This document shows, piece after piece, positions 43,991-53,387 of a stretch of DNA of 64,000 nt. Origin of the DNA: Rubritalea marina DSM 17716. GTDB lineage: Bacteria > Verrucomicrobiota > Verrucomicrobiia > Verrucomicrobiales > Akkermansiaceae. Numbering within the stretch: position 1 is the first letter of the stretch; every line of letters begins with the position of its first letter. The translations under genes were made by a program, and so were the position numbers. The notes under the pieces were generated by a model that worked only from the letters and a program-made list of their open reading frames with translations, made no database searches and had not been told where the DNA came from. The stretch is from assembly GCF_000378105.1 (NCBI RefSeq), contig NZ_KB899248.1:1-64000 (forward strand), read 5' to 3'.

Positions 43991-46900
43991 CGCTCTCATC
44001 CGCTTCTCGCTTGCTCAGCGTGGACTCGTTTTGATTGGTGCCGTTCTCATCCTGATTCTCGGTGCTCGAAAGGCGACTCAAACGCCCGTCGATGTTCTGC
44101 CGGATTTGACGAAGCCGACCGTCACTCTTCTCACTGAAGCCAGTGGCTATTCACCGGAGGAGGTCGAAACACTCGTCTCCATCCCCTTGGAAAATTCCCT
44201 CGGCGGCGTCACTGGCGTCGACCGAATCCGCACCGTCAATGACATCGGGCTCTCTCTCGTCTTCATCGAATTCGACTGGGGCACCGACATCTATCAGGCA
44301 CGCCAATTCGTCCAAGAACGCCTTATAGGAGTCTCTGGAGAACTGCCCGAAGGCATCACGCCTTACATGACTCCCGTGTCCTCGCTCATGGGTGATATCA
44401 TGCTCATCGGTCTCCGTGATCATTCGGGAAAAACCTCACCGCCCGACCTCCGCGTGCTCGCCGATTGGACGGTCGCTCGTCGCCTCCAGTCCATTCCCGG
44501 TATCGCGGAAGTCCTCTCCATGGGCGGCGGGGTGAAGCAAGTGCAAGTTCAGCCCGACCCCGAGCGGATGCGCCTTTATAACATCACCTTTGAGCAACTG
44601 CGAGATGCTGCTGCTGAAGCGGTGAAAAACACGACTGGGGGCTTTCTCACCGAACGCGCTCAGGAGATCATGGTGCGAAATCTTGCGATGTCATCATCTA
44701 CGGAAACGATCGGAGCAACCGTCGTTGATTATCGCAATGATCGCCCGATCCAAATTCGTGACGTTGCCACCGTTGCTTGGGACATCGAGCCCATGCGGGG
44801 AGATGCTGGTTTTGGCCTCGCCGATGGAGAGAAAAATGAGGGCGGCGAACTGGGAAGCCGCGGCGTCATCATTTCTATCCGTAAAGCACCTGGCTTCGAT
44901 ACCATCGCCTTGACTAAAGAAGTCGACCAAGCCCTCGAAGAACTCCGCGCGTCACTCCCCGAAGGCACTGAACTCGTCCCGCTCTATCGTCAGGAAGAAT
45001 TTATCGAACTCTCGATCGATAACCTCGTCGAAGCCCTCCGCGACGGTGCGATTATGGTCGCGATTATTCTCTTCCTATTCCTGCTCAATCTCCGCATCAC
45101 GGCCATCACCCTGACTGCGATTCCGCTATCTCTCGCGATGACGATGTTGGTCTTTGATCTCTTTGGCCTGACCATCAATTCCATGACCCTCGGTGGTCTC
45201 GCCGTCGCAGTCGGTATGGTTGTCGATGACGCCATCGTTGATGTGGAAAACGTCTTCCGCCGTCTTCGAGAAAACGCGTCTTTAAAAGAGCCTCTTCCAA
45301 AAATCGAGGTCATCGCACGAGCCTCCAGTGAGGTGCGTTCATCGATTCTCTACGCGACCATTCTCATTATTCTCGTCTTCCTTCCGCTCATGGCGCTTAG
45401 CGGGGTGGAGGGGAAACTTTTCACACCCATCGCCATCGCGACCATCGTCAGCATGGCGGCATCCTTCATTGTCTCGCTAACCGTTATTCCAGTTCTCAGC
45501 TCGCTACTACTCAACCCGAAGGCAGGAAAAGAGCACAAGGACTTCATCCTCGTCCGTTGGTTGAAGGCCGGGTTCCGTGCTACATGGCTCCGCTTTGCGA
45601 TTTCTCAGCCGCTTCTGGTGATCTTTATCACAGGTGCGCTCATCGTTTTCGCATGGTTCGAGTATTCTGCCATGGGGAGAAATTTCCTCCCGCCATTTCG
45701 CGAACCAACTGCCCTCGTCGCAACCACCATGAGCCCGGGCACCTCGTTAAAAACCACCTCTGAAATGTCCGACGTCGCCATCGAGCGTTTACTGGAAATC
45801 CCGGGGATCAAAACGGTCGCATTCAGAGCTGGCCGTGCTGAGCGTGGAGATCATGTCGTTCCCGTTTCGACTATCGAGTTCGATGTCGAATTCGCGGAAG
45901 ACACCACTCGTGATCGCGCCGAAATCATTGCTGATATCCGTGCTACCATGAAAGACATCCCCGGCACCTTTAGCGCCATGAGCGGGCCGCTCGCTGACCG
46001 CATCGGTCACATGCTCAGCGGAGTGTCATCCAAGGTCGCCGTCAAAATATTTGGCCCGGATCTTGATGAACTTCGCCGTCTCGGAAATGAAATTGCGGAC
46101 GTCGCTCGTGACATTCCCGGTATGGAGGAAGCGACCGTTGAGCAACAGGCCAGTGTGCCCCAGCTCCGCATCGAGCCAAAGATCGATCGTGCTGCTGCCT
46201 ATGCCGTCACTCCAGCCGCCCTCACCGAAGAGCTTTCCGCTCTCATGGGAGGCGAGAAAGTTGCCGAGATCTACGAGGGCGTGCAGGTCTATGACCTTGT
46301 CGTCCGTCTGCCAAAAGAATGGAGGGAAAACCCCGGAAGCCTCAAGGATCTCTACATCGACACGAAGGCGGACACTCTTGTGCCGCTCGATGCCGTGGCT
46401 CACATCCGCATGGCTACAGGTCCGAATACGATTAAGCGCGAAAACCTGCGTCGCCGTTTCGTCGTTGGCATCAATCCAAGCAACCCAGACCTGATCGCCG
46501 CAGTCGATCAGCTCAAAGAGGAAGTTGCCGAAAAAGTAGAACTCCCCGAAGGCTATAGTCTTTCCTATGAGGGCGAATACGTCGCACAAAAAGAAGCCGC
46601 TCGCACCATCGCGCTCAGCTCCGCGCTCATCATCGTCGTCATTATCTTTCTACTGCACTCTTTCTTCAAAAGCTTTGGCTTCGTCGCACTCGTGCTGACC
46701 ATCCTGCCCGTCTCACTCGTCGGCGGGATTCTCTACACTGGCGTGACGCTGAACAATATCAGCATCGCCACCCTTGTTGGCTTCATCGCCGTGGGCGGCA
46801 TCGCGGCGCGGAATAATATCATGCTCATCTCTCATTACCTGCACCTGATGAAGCATGAGGGCGAATCCTTCACCGCTGAAATGGTCATCCGAGGCACCGA

Positions 46901-47138
46901 AGAGCGCCTTGTGCCCATCCTCATGACTGCCGTCTCTGCCGGGCTTGCACTCGTGCCACTCGTCATCGCAGCTGATGAACCCGGGAAGGAAATCCTCAAT
47001 CCTGTCGCTATCGTCATTGTTGGGGGACTCATTAGCTCGACTCTGCTCGGCCTGCTTGTCACTCCCGCTCTCTTCTACGCTTTCTGTCGTAAATCCGCAG
47101 AAAAGTCTCTCCGGCTCAATGCCTCAGCCTGCTCCTAA
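43983..47138 (+). CDS. Heavy-metal RND efflux pump, CzcA/CusA family (pump 1)
   Basis: 1051-aa inner-membrane proton-driven pump of normal family length. The N-terminal helix is LVLIGAVLILILGARKA, followed by PVDVLPDLTKPTVTLLTEA. The proton-relay helix IV reads LAVAVGMVVDDAIVDVEN, with paired Asp residues. Two large periplasmic loops lie between helices 1/2 and 7/8, and the C-terminal half repeats the first. The substrate cannot be fixed from sequence. The linked His-rich protein and CDF transporter favour Zn-type divalent cations. Confidence 0.92.
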   Translation: MLNALIRFSLAQRGLVLIGAVLILILGARKATQTPVDVLPDLTKPTVTLLTEASGYSPEEVETLVSIPLENSLGGVTGVDRIRTVNDIGLSLVFIEFDWGTDIYQARQFVQERLIGVSGELPEGITPYMTPVSSLMGDIMLIGLRDHSGKTSPPDLRVLADWTVARRLQSIPGIAEVLSMGGGVKQVQVQPDPERMRLYNITFEQLRDAAAEAVKNTTGGFLTERAQEIMVRNLAMSSSTETIGATVVDYRNDRPIQIRDVATVAWDIEPMRGDAGFGLADGEKNEGGELGSRGVIISIRKAPGFDTIALTKEVDQALEELRASLPEGTELVPLYRQEEFIELSIDNLVEALRDGAIMVAIILFLFLLNLRITAITLTAIPLSLAMTMLVFDLFGLTINSMTLGGLAVAVGMVVDDAIVDVENVFRRLRENASLKEPLPKIEVIARASSEVRSSILYATILIILVFLPLMALSGVEGKLFTPIAIATIVSMAASFIVSLTVIPVLSSLLLNPKAGKEHKDFILVRWLKAGFRATWLRFAISQPLLVIFITGALIVFAWFEYSAMGRNFLPPFREPTALVATTMSPGTSLKTTSEMSDVAIERLLEIPGIKTVAFRAGRAERGDHVVPVSTIEFDVEFAEDTTRDRAEIIADIRATMKDIPGTFSAMSGPLADRIGHMLSGVSSKVAVKIFGPDLDELRRLGNEIADVARDIPGMEEATVEQQASVPQLRIEPKIDRAAAYAVTPAALTEELSALMGGEKVAEIYEGVQVYDLVVRLPKEWRENPGSLKDLYIDTKADTLVPLDAVAHIRMATGPNTIKRENLRRRFVVGINPSNPDLIAAVDQLKEEVAEKVELPEGYSLSYEGEYVAQKEAARTIALSSALIIVVIIFLLHSFFKSFGFVALVLTILPVSLVGGILYTGVTLNNISIATLVGFIAVGGIAARNNIMLISHYLHLMKHEGESFTAEMVIRGTEERLVPILMTAVSAGLALVPLVIAADEPGKEILNPVAIVIVGGLISSTLLGLLVTPALFYAFCRKSAEKSLRLNASACS

Positions 47139-47169
47139 AACACCAAACCAAAACCAAAATACTAGAATT

Positions 47170-47706
47170 ATGAAAACAAGAAACATCCTGCCTATCGCAG
47201 CATCCGCCATTGCCCTCATCGCCACCCCAGTCGCTCTCGCCGAGCACCACGGTGAGCATAAGGATAAGAAAGAAGAAAAAGCCCACGATCCCCACGAAGG
47301 TCATGATCACGGCAAGCTCGCAGGCCCCAATGGAGGCCGCATCCTCACCGAAGCCGAGCCCCACCTTGAGTTCTTCGTCATGAAGGACCGTAAAGTGAAG
47401 CTCACCGTCGTCGATGACCATGGCATAGCTCTTCCACTTGGTGAGCAAAGTGTTAGCGTCATCGCTGGTGACCGTAAGAACCCCATCAAAATGAAGTTCA
47501 CCAAAGAAGGCGACTCCCTCATCTCCGACAAAGCCTTCCCCGAAGGCAACGACTTCCCAGTCGTGGTTTCAATCAAGACCAATCCAGCCGCCAAAACAGT
47601 TCGCTCCAAGTTCAACCTTAACCTAAGAGACTGTCCCAGCTGCGACTACCTAGAATACGCCTGCACCTGCGACCATGGTGATGATCATGAAGGCCACAAT
47701 CACTAA
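47170..47706 (+). CDS. His-rich periplasmic metal-binding protein
   Basis: 178-aa exported protein (signal peptide about 1-23, ending VALA). The mature N-terminus is very rich in His, Glu and Lys (EHHGEHKDKKEEKAHDPHEG). Then comes a compact beta domain (LEFFVMKDRKVKLTVVDD). A tail with CPSCDYLEYACTCDHGDD and HEGHNH adds Cys and His ligands. It lies 31 bp after pump 1. It probably buffers or delivers metal to the pump or adaptor. I do not know a named family for the whole protein. Confidence 0.75.
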   Translation: MKTRNILPIAASAIALIATPVALAEHHGEHKDKKEEKAHDPHEGHDHGKLAGPNGGRILTEAEPHLEFFVMKDRKVKLTVVDDHGIALPLGEQSVSVIAGDRKNPIKMKFTKEGDSLISDKAFPEGNDFPVVVSIKTNPAAKTVRSKFNLNLRDCPSCDYLEYACTCDHGDDHEGHNH

Positions 47707-47767
47707 GGATTGCTAAAGATCGAATACTCAGCGGGTGGCGGCTTCCCTCCGTCACCCGTTTTTTCTT

Positions 47768-48658
47768 ATGTCTCACAATCATCATCACGGCAGCAGCGAC
47801 AATCTCAAAATTGCCTTCTTCCTCAATCTCGGCTTCACCATCATCGAGATCATAGGCGGTATGTTCACCAACAGCATCGCCATCCTCACCGACGCCCTAC
47901 ACGACGCCGGAGACACCGCCTCGCTCGGCCTCGCGTGGTATTTTGAAAAACTCTCAAGCCGTAAACGCAACGAGCAGCACACCTACGGATACAAACGTTT
48001 CCGACTCCTTGGCGGACTGATCACTGGTGTCGTCCTCGTCATCGGCCTCAGCTTCATCCTCTGGAAAGCAATCGAACGCCTGATGACCCCGGAGCCCGTC
48101 AATGCCCCCGGCATGATGGCCCTCGCCGTGCTCGGAATCATCATCAATGGCGCCGCCGTCCTGCGTGTCAAAAAGGGCACCTCTCTTACAGAAAAAGTCG
48201 TTAGCTGGCATCTCATCGAGGACACCCTCGGCTGGGCCGCAGTCCTCATCGGCGCCGGTATCATGGTGCTCTGGGATCTTCCCATTATCGACCCCATCCT
48301 CTCCATCGGCATCTCCCTCTTCGTCCTCTGGAACGTCTGTCGCAATCTCAAACAAGTCATCCTAGTTTTTCTTCAAACCACCCCCGAATCCTTCGACCTC
48401 GCCGACTTCGAAAAGCAAGTCGTCACCATCCCGGGTGTCCTCTCCACCCACCACACCCACAGCTGGTCGCTCGATGGCGAAAGCCACGTCCTCTCTACCC
48501 ACCTCGTGATGGAGAGCAACACCGACCGCCCCGCCATCCTTACCACCAAAGACAGAGTCGTAGACCTACTCAAAGAACACCACTTCGAGCACATCACCAT
48601 CGAAGTTGAGCTGGAATGCGAATCCTGTCACACTGGTGACCAGCCCATGCATCAATAG
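47768..48658 (+). CDS. Cation diffusion facilitator (CzcD/ZitB type)
   Basis: 296-aa inner-membrane divalent-cation/proton antiporter. It starts MSHNHHHGSSDNLKIAFFLN with a His-rich N-terminus (the frame opens at 47735, but 47768 fits). The transport site is AILTDALHDAGD in helix 2 and SWHLIEDTLGW in helix 5. About six membrane helices are followed by a C-terminal cytoplasmic domain (VLSTHHTHSWSLDGE) with further His. It likely exports Zn2+ or Cd2+ to the periplasm, where pump 1 takes over. Confidence 0.9.
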   Translation: MSHNHHHGSSDNLKIAFFLNLGFTIIEIIGGMFTNSIAILTDALHDAGDTASLGLAWYFEKLSSRKRNEQHTYGYKRFRLLGGLITGVVLVIGLSFILWKAIERLMTPEPVNAPGMMALAVLGIIINGAAVLRVKKGTSLTEKVVSWHLIEDTLGWAAVLIGAGIMVLWDLPIIDPILSIGISLFVLWNVCRNLKQVILVFLQTTPESFDLADFEKQVVTIPGVLSTHHTHSWSLDGESHVLSTHLVMESNTDRPAILTTKDRVVDLLKEHHFEHITIEVELECESCHTGDQPMHQ

Positions 48659-48819
48659 CTCTAAAATGCCAAGTCAAAGTGTTCTCATACCGGAGCAATC
48701 TCTCTGTCTGGTCGTGACAATCCCTGCAACTCAATCTATCTTTCTACGGGTCCGAAGGACAGGTTTGTTGATCAGCGATGGGTAGCGGAGTGGTCCAAGT
48801 GAAAAGGCCAAATTTTCTG

Positions 48820-48847
48820 TTTGCACTAGGACTGGTCGCTCTATAAT
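48820..48847 (+). promoter_or_regulatory. Predicted promoter of efflux cluster 2
   Basis: A perfect TATAAT (48842-48847) follows TTTGCA (48820-48825) with a 16-bp spacer. The ATG of the Cys-rich gene is at 48858, so the mRNA would carry only a few leader nucleotides, and no ribosome site is visible. The rest of the 200-bp gap (48659-48857) shows no gene. Confidence 0.5.
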
Positions 48848-48857
48848 ATAACAATTA

Positions 48858-49256
48858 ATGATTCAGAGGATTTTAGCTCTCATAATGGCATTGCTGATTG
48901 GCAATCCCGTTTGTTGCTGCGCCTTGGGTTGTGGGACTGCGCCGACTGAGGTAGCTTCCCAGTGTTGTTCTGGTGGCACGCCGGTCGATGACGGATCTGA
49001 TCAGGATGATAGGCAGAAGCGCAAAGGCTGTGACTGCTGTTTTGACAAGATTTCTGCTGAGAATTTCAGCAATAAAGTCCTGCCGCCTGCGAACCCAGAT
49101 GATCTTCTCGGGGGGCCGCTGGCTCCGACCGATGCGGAAGTTTCGCTTCCGCGTATTCCTCTTGCTGTTCAGTGCATCAGCAAATGGCCACCCGGTGAAT
49201 TACCGGGTATTTCGATGGGCGAGCGACTCGCCCGCAAATGTTCTTATTTGCTTTGA
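48858..49256 (+). CDS. Small exported Cys-rich protein heading efflux cluster 2
   Basis: 132 aa with a short signal-like start (MIQRILALIMALLIGNPV) followed by many cysteines: CCCALGCG, QCCSGG and KGCDCCFDK. The remainder is Pro/Leu-rich (PDDLLGGPLAPTDAEV). It has a similar layout to the small gene heading cluster 1 (signal, metal-ligand-rich part, Pro-rich tail) although sequence similarity is low. It may sense or bind Cu/Ag outside the membrane. There is no ribosome site, and translation may be leaderless. An RNA hairpin starts right after the stop. Confidence 0.6.
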   Translation: MIQRILALIMALLIGNPVCCCALGCGTAPTEVASQCCSGGTPVDDGSDQDDRQKRKGCDCCFDKISAENFSNKVLPPANPDDLLGGPLAPTDAEVSLPRIPLAVQCISKWPPGELPGISMGERLARKCSYLL

Positions 49257-49258
49257 TT

Positions 49259-49324
49259 CACGGGATCGGACGCCTCACCGCGTCCTCATCGAATCCCGTG
49301 CGATGACCCTTCATCGCCGTTTTT
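49259..49324 (+). promoter_or_regulatory. Post-stop RNA structure with small terminator ahead of cluster 2
   Basis: The outer stem CACGGGAT/ATCCCGTG (49259-49266 with 49293-49300) encloses GGACGC/GCGTCC (49268-49273 with 49280-49285). A second hairpin, CGATGA/TCATCG (49301-49306 with 49311-49316), is followed by CCG and five T (49320-49324). The first arm starts 2 nt after the stop of the Cys-rich gene. The arrangement resembles an attenuator responsive to leader translation, which is inference. Confidence 0.55.
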
Positions 49325-49386
49325 AACTGGCCCATCCTTCGTGGATTCGTGGCCGCATCTCAAACGAAATCAAAACAATTAGAATT

Positions 49387-49674
49387 ATGAAATTTATCCT
49401 CAATGCGACGCTTGTCGCCCTCACGCCGCTGGCATTCATCTCCTGCAATGACCAGACCTCAGAAACGAATACTGAATCCGTGTCTACTGCCGAAGTAGTT
49501 GCGAAACCTTACCCGCTCGAAACGTGCCTCGTTTCCGGCAAGAAGCTGGGGTCGATGGGTGACCCTTACGAGATTGTCCACGAGGGGCAGCAGATCAAAT
49601 TTTGTTGCGACGGCTGTGAGCCGGCCTTCAAGAAAGATCCTGCCAAGTATCTCGCGAAGTTGTCTCAGCAGTAA
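49387..49674 (+). CDS. YHS/TRASH-like metal-binding lipoprotein
   Basis: 95-aa lipoprotein (lipobox AFISC near residue 20). The C-terminal domain has TCLVSGKKLGSMGDP and FCCDGCEPAFKKDPAKYL. This is the C...C..C spacing of YHS/TRASH metal-sensing or metal-carrying domains. It lies 67 bp before the TolC-type gene of cluster 2. It probably captures Cu+ or Ag+ at the periplasmic side and passes it to the pump. Confidence 0.82.
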   Translation: MKFILNATLVALTPLAFISCNDQTSETNTESVSTAEVVAKPYPLETCLVSGKKLGSMGDPYEIVHEGQQIKFCCDGCEPAFKKDPAKYLAKLSQQ

Positions 49675-49740
49675 ATCTCTCACTGCTCCACCACTGCGGA
49701 AGCTCTTTGGAGCTTTCGTGGTGCTTGGGCACCTCTTGTT

Positions 49741-51063
49741 ATGAAGGCACTCCTTCTCGCTCTTTGGGCGGCTGTTTTAACGACGGCATGTTCCTCCAAT
49801 TCAACGAACGGCTCTAAAAGTGCTCCGGTCGTCGAAGTCGATTCATCCCGGACGATTCCTGCTGAACCAAAAGCCTACTCCATTCCGCGCCAAGCTGGAC
49901 CGGAAACGCTCGCAGCCATGGCGATTCGTCACAACCCACGTCTTCAGGCTCTCCGCCACCGCGCGCAGCGTCTCAATGAGAAGGTGCCTCAAGCTCTCGC
50001 TTTACCTGATCCAAACGCTAGTCTCGCTCTGGGAAAGTTGCCCGAAACCGCCGCTGGTCAAGTTGACGCCGTCGTCGGTGTGAGCCAAAAAATTCCTTAT
50101 CCCGGGAAGCGCAAATCTGCCGCTTTAGCAGCTCGTAGTGAAGCACTGGCCATCCAAGCAGATGCCAATGCCTACGCGCTGAAACTCAGTGAACAGGTCC
50201 GCAGTGCCTGGTGGGATTATTACCTCGCTACCGTTACCATTCGCATCAGTCAGGAAAGCCGCGAACTCCTCCAAGTCGCCGAAGAAACCGTCGAGGCACA
50301 AGTCGCCGCTAGCCAAAGCGGGCAAGCCGATCAACTCCGCGTCGCTAACGAGATTACCAAGGTCGACCGCGATCTCGCACAAGCTAGACGCCTCATGCAG
50401 ACAGCGCAGGCCCGCCTTAACTCTCTCCTGAATCGACCGGTAGGATCAGCTCTTCCTGCACCTTCAAATAGAAGCGTCAAAACACCTAGCAATCTCGAAA
50501 ATCTCCTCGCTCGTGCCGAAGCCAATCATCCCGAGGTCATATCAGCATCGAATAAGATCGCTGCCTTCAAGCACCGACTCCAACGGGCAAAGCTAGAGAA
50601 GTATCCCGACTTTACGTTCGGTCTGCAAGGTGCTGCTGTCGCCTCTAATGGCATCGCTCCATCTGCCAATGGTCGGGATCAAATCTTCGGGACTCTGGGT
50701 TTCAATATCCCACTCTGGCAAGAACCTCGACGAGCTATGATCCGTGAGGCCAATGCCGGGATTGCGGAAACTCAGGCTCTTCTGGGATCGACTCGGGCAG
50801 ACCTCCGTTACCGAGTCGAAGATGCTTACTTCCGCGCCAAGACCGCCCGCGAAGTCTCCGAGCTTTTCAAAGGCCGACTCATTCCGGATGCCAAGCAAGC
50901 CTATGAAGTTACTCTCTCGTCCTATGCCGCTGGCGAAGACACTTTTACCAACGTCATCGATACCTGGAGGCAATGGCTCACCTATCAACTCCAGTTCGCT
51001 CAAAACCGCGCCCAGTTGGGTAAAGCGGTCTCCACTCTAAATTCCGCTGCTGGCATTCAATAA
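49741..51063 (+). CDS. TolC-family outer-membrane lipoprotein (CusC-like)
   Basis: 440-aa outer-membrane efflux component. Its signal peptide ends with lipobox LTTAC (near residue 17). Helical OEP repeats are visible in NPRLQALRHRAQRLNEKVPQ, DPNASLALGKLPE, VSQKIPYPGKRKSAALAA and, in the second half, FNIPLWQEPRRAMIREANAG. The IPYPGKR motif is frequent in heavy-metal CusC-type proteins. It is followed 20 bp later by the large adaptor. Confidence 0.86.
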   Translation: MKALLLALWAAVLTTACSSNSTNGSKSAPVVEVDSSRTIPAEPKAYSIPRQAGPETLAAMAIRHNPRLQALRHRAQRLNEKVPQALALPDPNASLALGKLPETAAGQVDAVVGVSQKIPYPGKRKSAALAARSEALAIQADANAYALKLSEQVRSAWWDYYLATVTIRISQESRELLQVAEETVEAQVAASQSGQADQLRVANEITKVDRDLAQARRLMQTAQARLNSLLNRPVGSALPAPSNRSVKTPSNLENLLARAEANHPEVISASNKIAAFKHRLQRAKLEKYPDFTFGLQGAAVASNGIAPSANGRDQIFGTLGFNIPLWQEPRRAMIREANAGIAETQALLGSTRADLRYRVEDAYFRAKTAREVSELFKGRLIPDAKQAYEVTLSSYAAGEDTFTNVIDTWRQWLTYQLQFAQNRAQLGKAVSTLNSAAGIQ

Positions 51064-51083
51064 TTTCTCAACCACATCATGTG

Positions 51084-53366
51084 ATGAAAACAAAAATCAA
51101 AAAGCTCATCGGAGTTCTCATTCGCAAACCGCGACAGCTCCTCACTATCCTCCTTCCTTTGGCACTCTTTGGTGCCGGTTGGTGGTTCGGTCTACCTGCT
51201 GAAAAAAAAGACCAACACGATCACGCCGCTACCGAGAGCAACGAAGTCTGGACGTGCTCTATGCACCCACAGATCCGTCAGCCGAACTTCGGGCTTTGCC
51301 CGATTTGCGAAATGGATCTCATCCCGCTGCAGGATAGCGGAGGCGGAGGTATCCGTGAAATCTCGGTCAGTCCCGAAGCTGCGGCCTTGCTCGACTTGCA
51401 AGTCTCCCCGGTTGTCCGCTCTATTGCTGAGGCTGACATTTCTCTCTTCGGAAAAATTTCTTACGATGAACGCAGTATCTCGTCGATCACCTCTCGTATT
51501 GGAGGTCGCGTTGATCGCCTGTTTGTCGATTTCACCGGAGCATTGGTCCGCAAAGGCGATCATCTTGCTGAGATCTATTCTCCAGAAATCTACGTCGCAC
51601 AGAGAGAGGTCATTGAGGCCACCAAAGCGATTCGTAATCAGCAAAGCGGCGCTTCAAAGCCTGCCAGACAAACGCGCCTGCGCCTCTTGAATGCGGCTCG
51701 GGAAAAACTACGGCTTCTGCAACTCTCGGAAGCTCAGATTGATGACATTGCTGACCAGAGCGAGCCCAGTGATCGCATCACCATCAATTCCCCACAAGAT
51801 GGGGTCGTCGTCTCCAAATCAGTTGATCTAGGCAAGTATGTCAAAACAGGAGATTCGCTGTTTAAAGTCGCTGATCTCTCCAAGCTCTGGTTTGTCATGG
51901 AAGCCTACGAAAGTGACCTCCCATGGCTTCGCTACGCCCAGGACGTGGCCTTCACCGTAGAGGCTCTGCCCGGTCAGGTTTTCCACGGTCGTGTTGCCTT
52001 CATCGATCCGGATATCAATCCCGTCACTCGTATCGCAAAAGTGCGGGTGAATGTTTTGAACCCCAAGCAACTTCTCAAGCCGGGGATGTTTGCCCGGGCC
52101 GAGGTGAAGTCGAAAATGACGGGATCAGGAGAAGTGTTAGATCCTGAGTTGGCGGGAAAATGGATTAGTCCCATGCACCCGGAAATCATGAAAGACGCCC
52201 CCGGACAGTGCGACATTTGCGGCATGGATCTTGTTCCAGCTGGCGAGCTGGGCTTCATCGCTGAATCAGCAGATTCCAAAACTCTTCCCTTACTCGTCCC
52301 TGTCTCAGCGGTATTACAAACAGGGAAAAGAGCTGTCGTGTATGTTCGAATCCCCGAAAAACTTGACCCGACCTTTGAGGGGCGTGAAATCGTCGTCGGC
52401 CCGAAAGTCGGCGATCAATTCATCGTCGAGAGCGGACTGAGTGAGGGCGAACTCGTCGTGACACAGGGAGCCTTCAAGCTGGATTCCGAGCTTCAAATCA
52501 AAGCGAAGCCATCCATGATGAATCCTAATGCCGGTCTGGTGGAAGTTCCTGCCAATCAGGCTCCTGAAGATCTCGCTGGACAATGGCAGCCCGTGATTCG
52601 CTCACTGGCCCGGCTTCAAAAAGCCGCTCAAGAAGATGATGCTTCTGCAGCTGAAGAAGCTCTCACGGGAATGATGAGAGCCATCAACAGTGTGGATCAG
52701 TCTACCTTTCAACCCGATACCCTTAAACTGTGGGGGGAGTTTTCTAACAGGTTGATGAATAGCCTGACAATCGCGAAGCGAAAGCTTCCGACTCATACGA
52801 AACAAGCGGCTAGAATCACGACACGGGCCACGGAGGAAGCAGGCCGCTATCTTGGTTTATCAAGCCAGACCGAAGCTCCCCAAACGGTCGACCCGGCCAT
52901 CGCCAAATCGCTCAAGCAACTCATTAAATTCTACCTTCCGCTTGCCAAAGCTCTTGCCGATGACAAGCCCAAGGAGGCGATGTCCACAGCCAAGATTCTT
53001 TCCGGCCACGCCAGGATGTTGCCGCTTCCAGAGGAATCTGAGTCTCTTTTTCAAGACTCTATGAAGCTTTCCCAGACGGTTGAGATTGAAGCTCAGCGAG
53101 CCATTTTTCAACAAATCAGCAACCGCTTGATTTCACTGGTTCGTGCCTATGGTCTTGATCGCGTCGGTAGTGCCTACGTGGTCCATTGTCCCATGGCGTT
53201 TGATAATAACGGGGGTGACTGGATCTCCAACGTTCCCGAGATCCTTAACCCATACTTTGGAGACGCCATGCTCAATTGCGGATCAGTGACAGCGACTCTG
53301 TCGCTCGGTGACTCTCCTCCCAAGAAACCCATGAAGGACATGGAGCACCACAATCACGGGAAATAA
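51084..53366 (+). CDS. CusB-type adaptor with two heavy-metal-binding motifs and a DUF3347-like tail
   Basis: 760 aa from the ATG at 51084 (a GTG at 51081 is in frame), about twice the usual adaptor length. After one membrane helix (about 17-36) comes a metal-binding motif WTCSMHPQIRQP..CPICEMDL. The normal adaptor core with LRLLQLSEAQIDDIA follows. A second motif, WISPMHPEIMKD..CDICGMDL, lies near residue 360. The last 280 residues resemble DUF3347, ending VHCPMAFDNNGGDW and NPYFGDAMLNCGS. Met/Cys/His-rich motifs of this kind point to Cu+/Ag+. It lies 21 bp before pump 2. Confidence 0.85.
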   Translation: MKTKIKKLIGVLIRKPRQLLTILLPLALFGAGWWFGLPAEKKDQHDHAATESNEVWTCSMHPQIRQPNFGLCPICEMDLIPLQDSGGGGIREISVSPEAAALLDLQVSPVVRSIAEADISLFGKISYDERSISSITSRIGGRVDRLFVDFTGALVRKGDHLAEIYSPEIYVAQREVIEATKAIRNQQSGASKPARQTRLRLLNAAREKLRLLQLSEAQIDDIADQSEPSDRITINSPQDGVVVSKSVDLGKYVKTGDSLFKVADLSKLWFVMEAYESDLPWLRYAQDVAFTVEALPGQVFHGRVAFIDPDINPVTRIAKVRVNVLNPKQLLKPGMFARAEVKSKMTGSGEVLDPELAGKWISPMHPEIMKDAPGQCDICGMDLVPAGELGFIAESADSKTLPLLVPVSAVLQTGKRAVVYVRIPEKLDPTFEGREIVVGPKVGDQFIVESGLSEGELVVTQGAFKLDSELQIKAKPSMMNPNAGLVEVPANQAPEDLAGQWQPVIRSLARLQKAAQEDDASAAEEALTGMMRAINSVDQSTFQPDTLKLWGEFSNRLMNSLTIAKRKLPTHTKQAARITTRATEEAGRYLGLSSQTEAPQTVDPAIAKSLKQLIKFYLPLAKALADDKPKEAMSTAKILSGHARMLPLPEESESLFQDSMKLSQTVEIEAQRAIFQQISNRLISLVRAYGLDRVGSAYVVHCPMAFDNNGGDWISNVPEILNPYFGDAMLNCGSVTATLSLGDSPPKKPMKDMEHHNHGK

Positions 53367-53387
53367 TCCAATCAAACCTGACACACC

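Noticed and set aside
46026-46589. 187-aa antisense open frame inside pump 1
   Set aside because: It overlaps a fully conserved RND gene and has no start context or family match.
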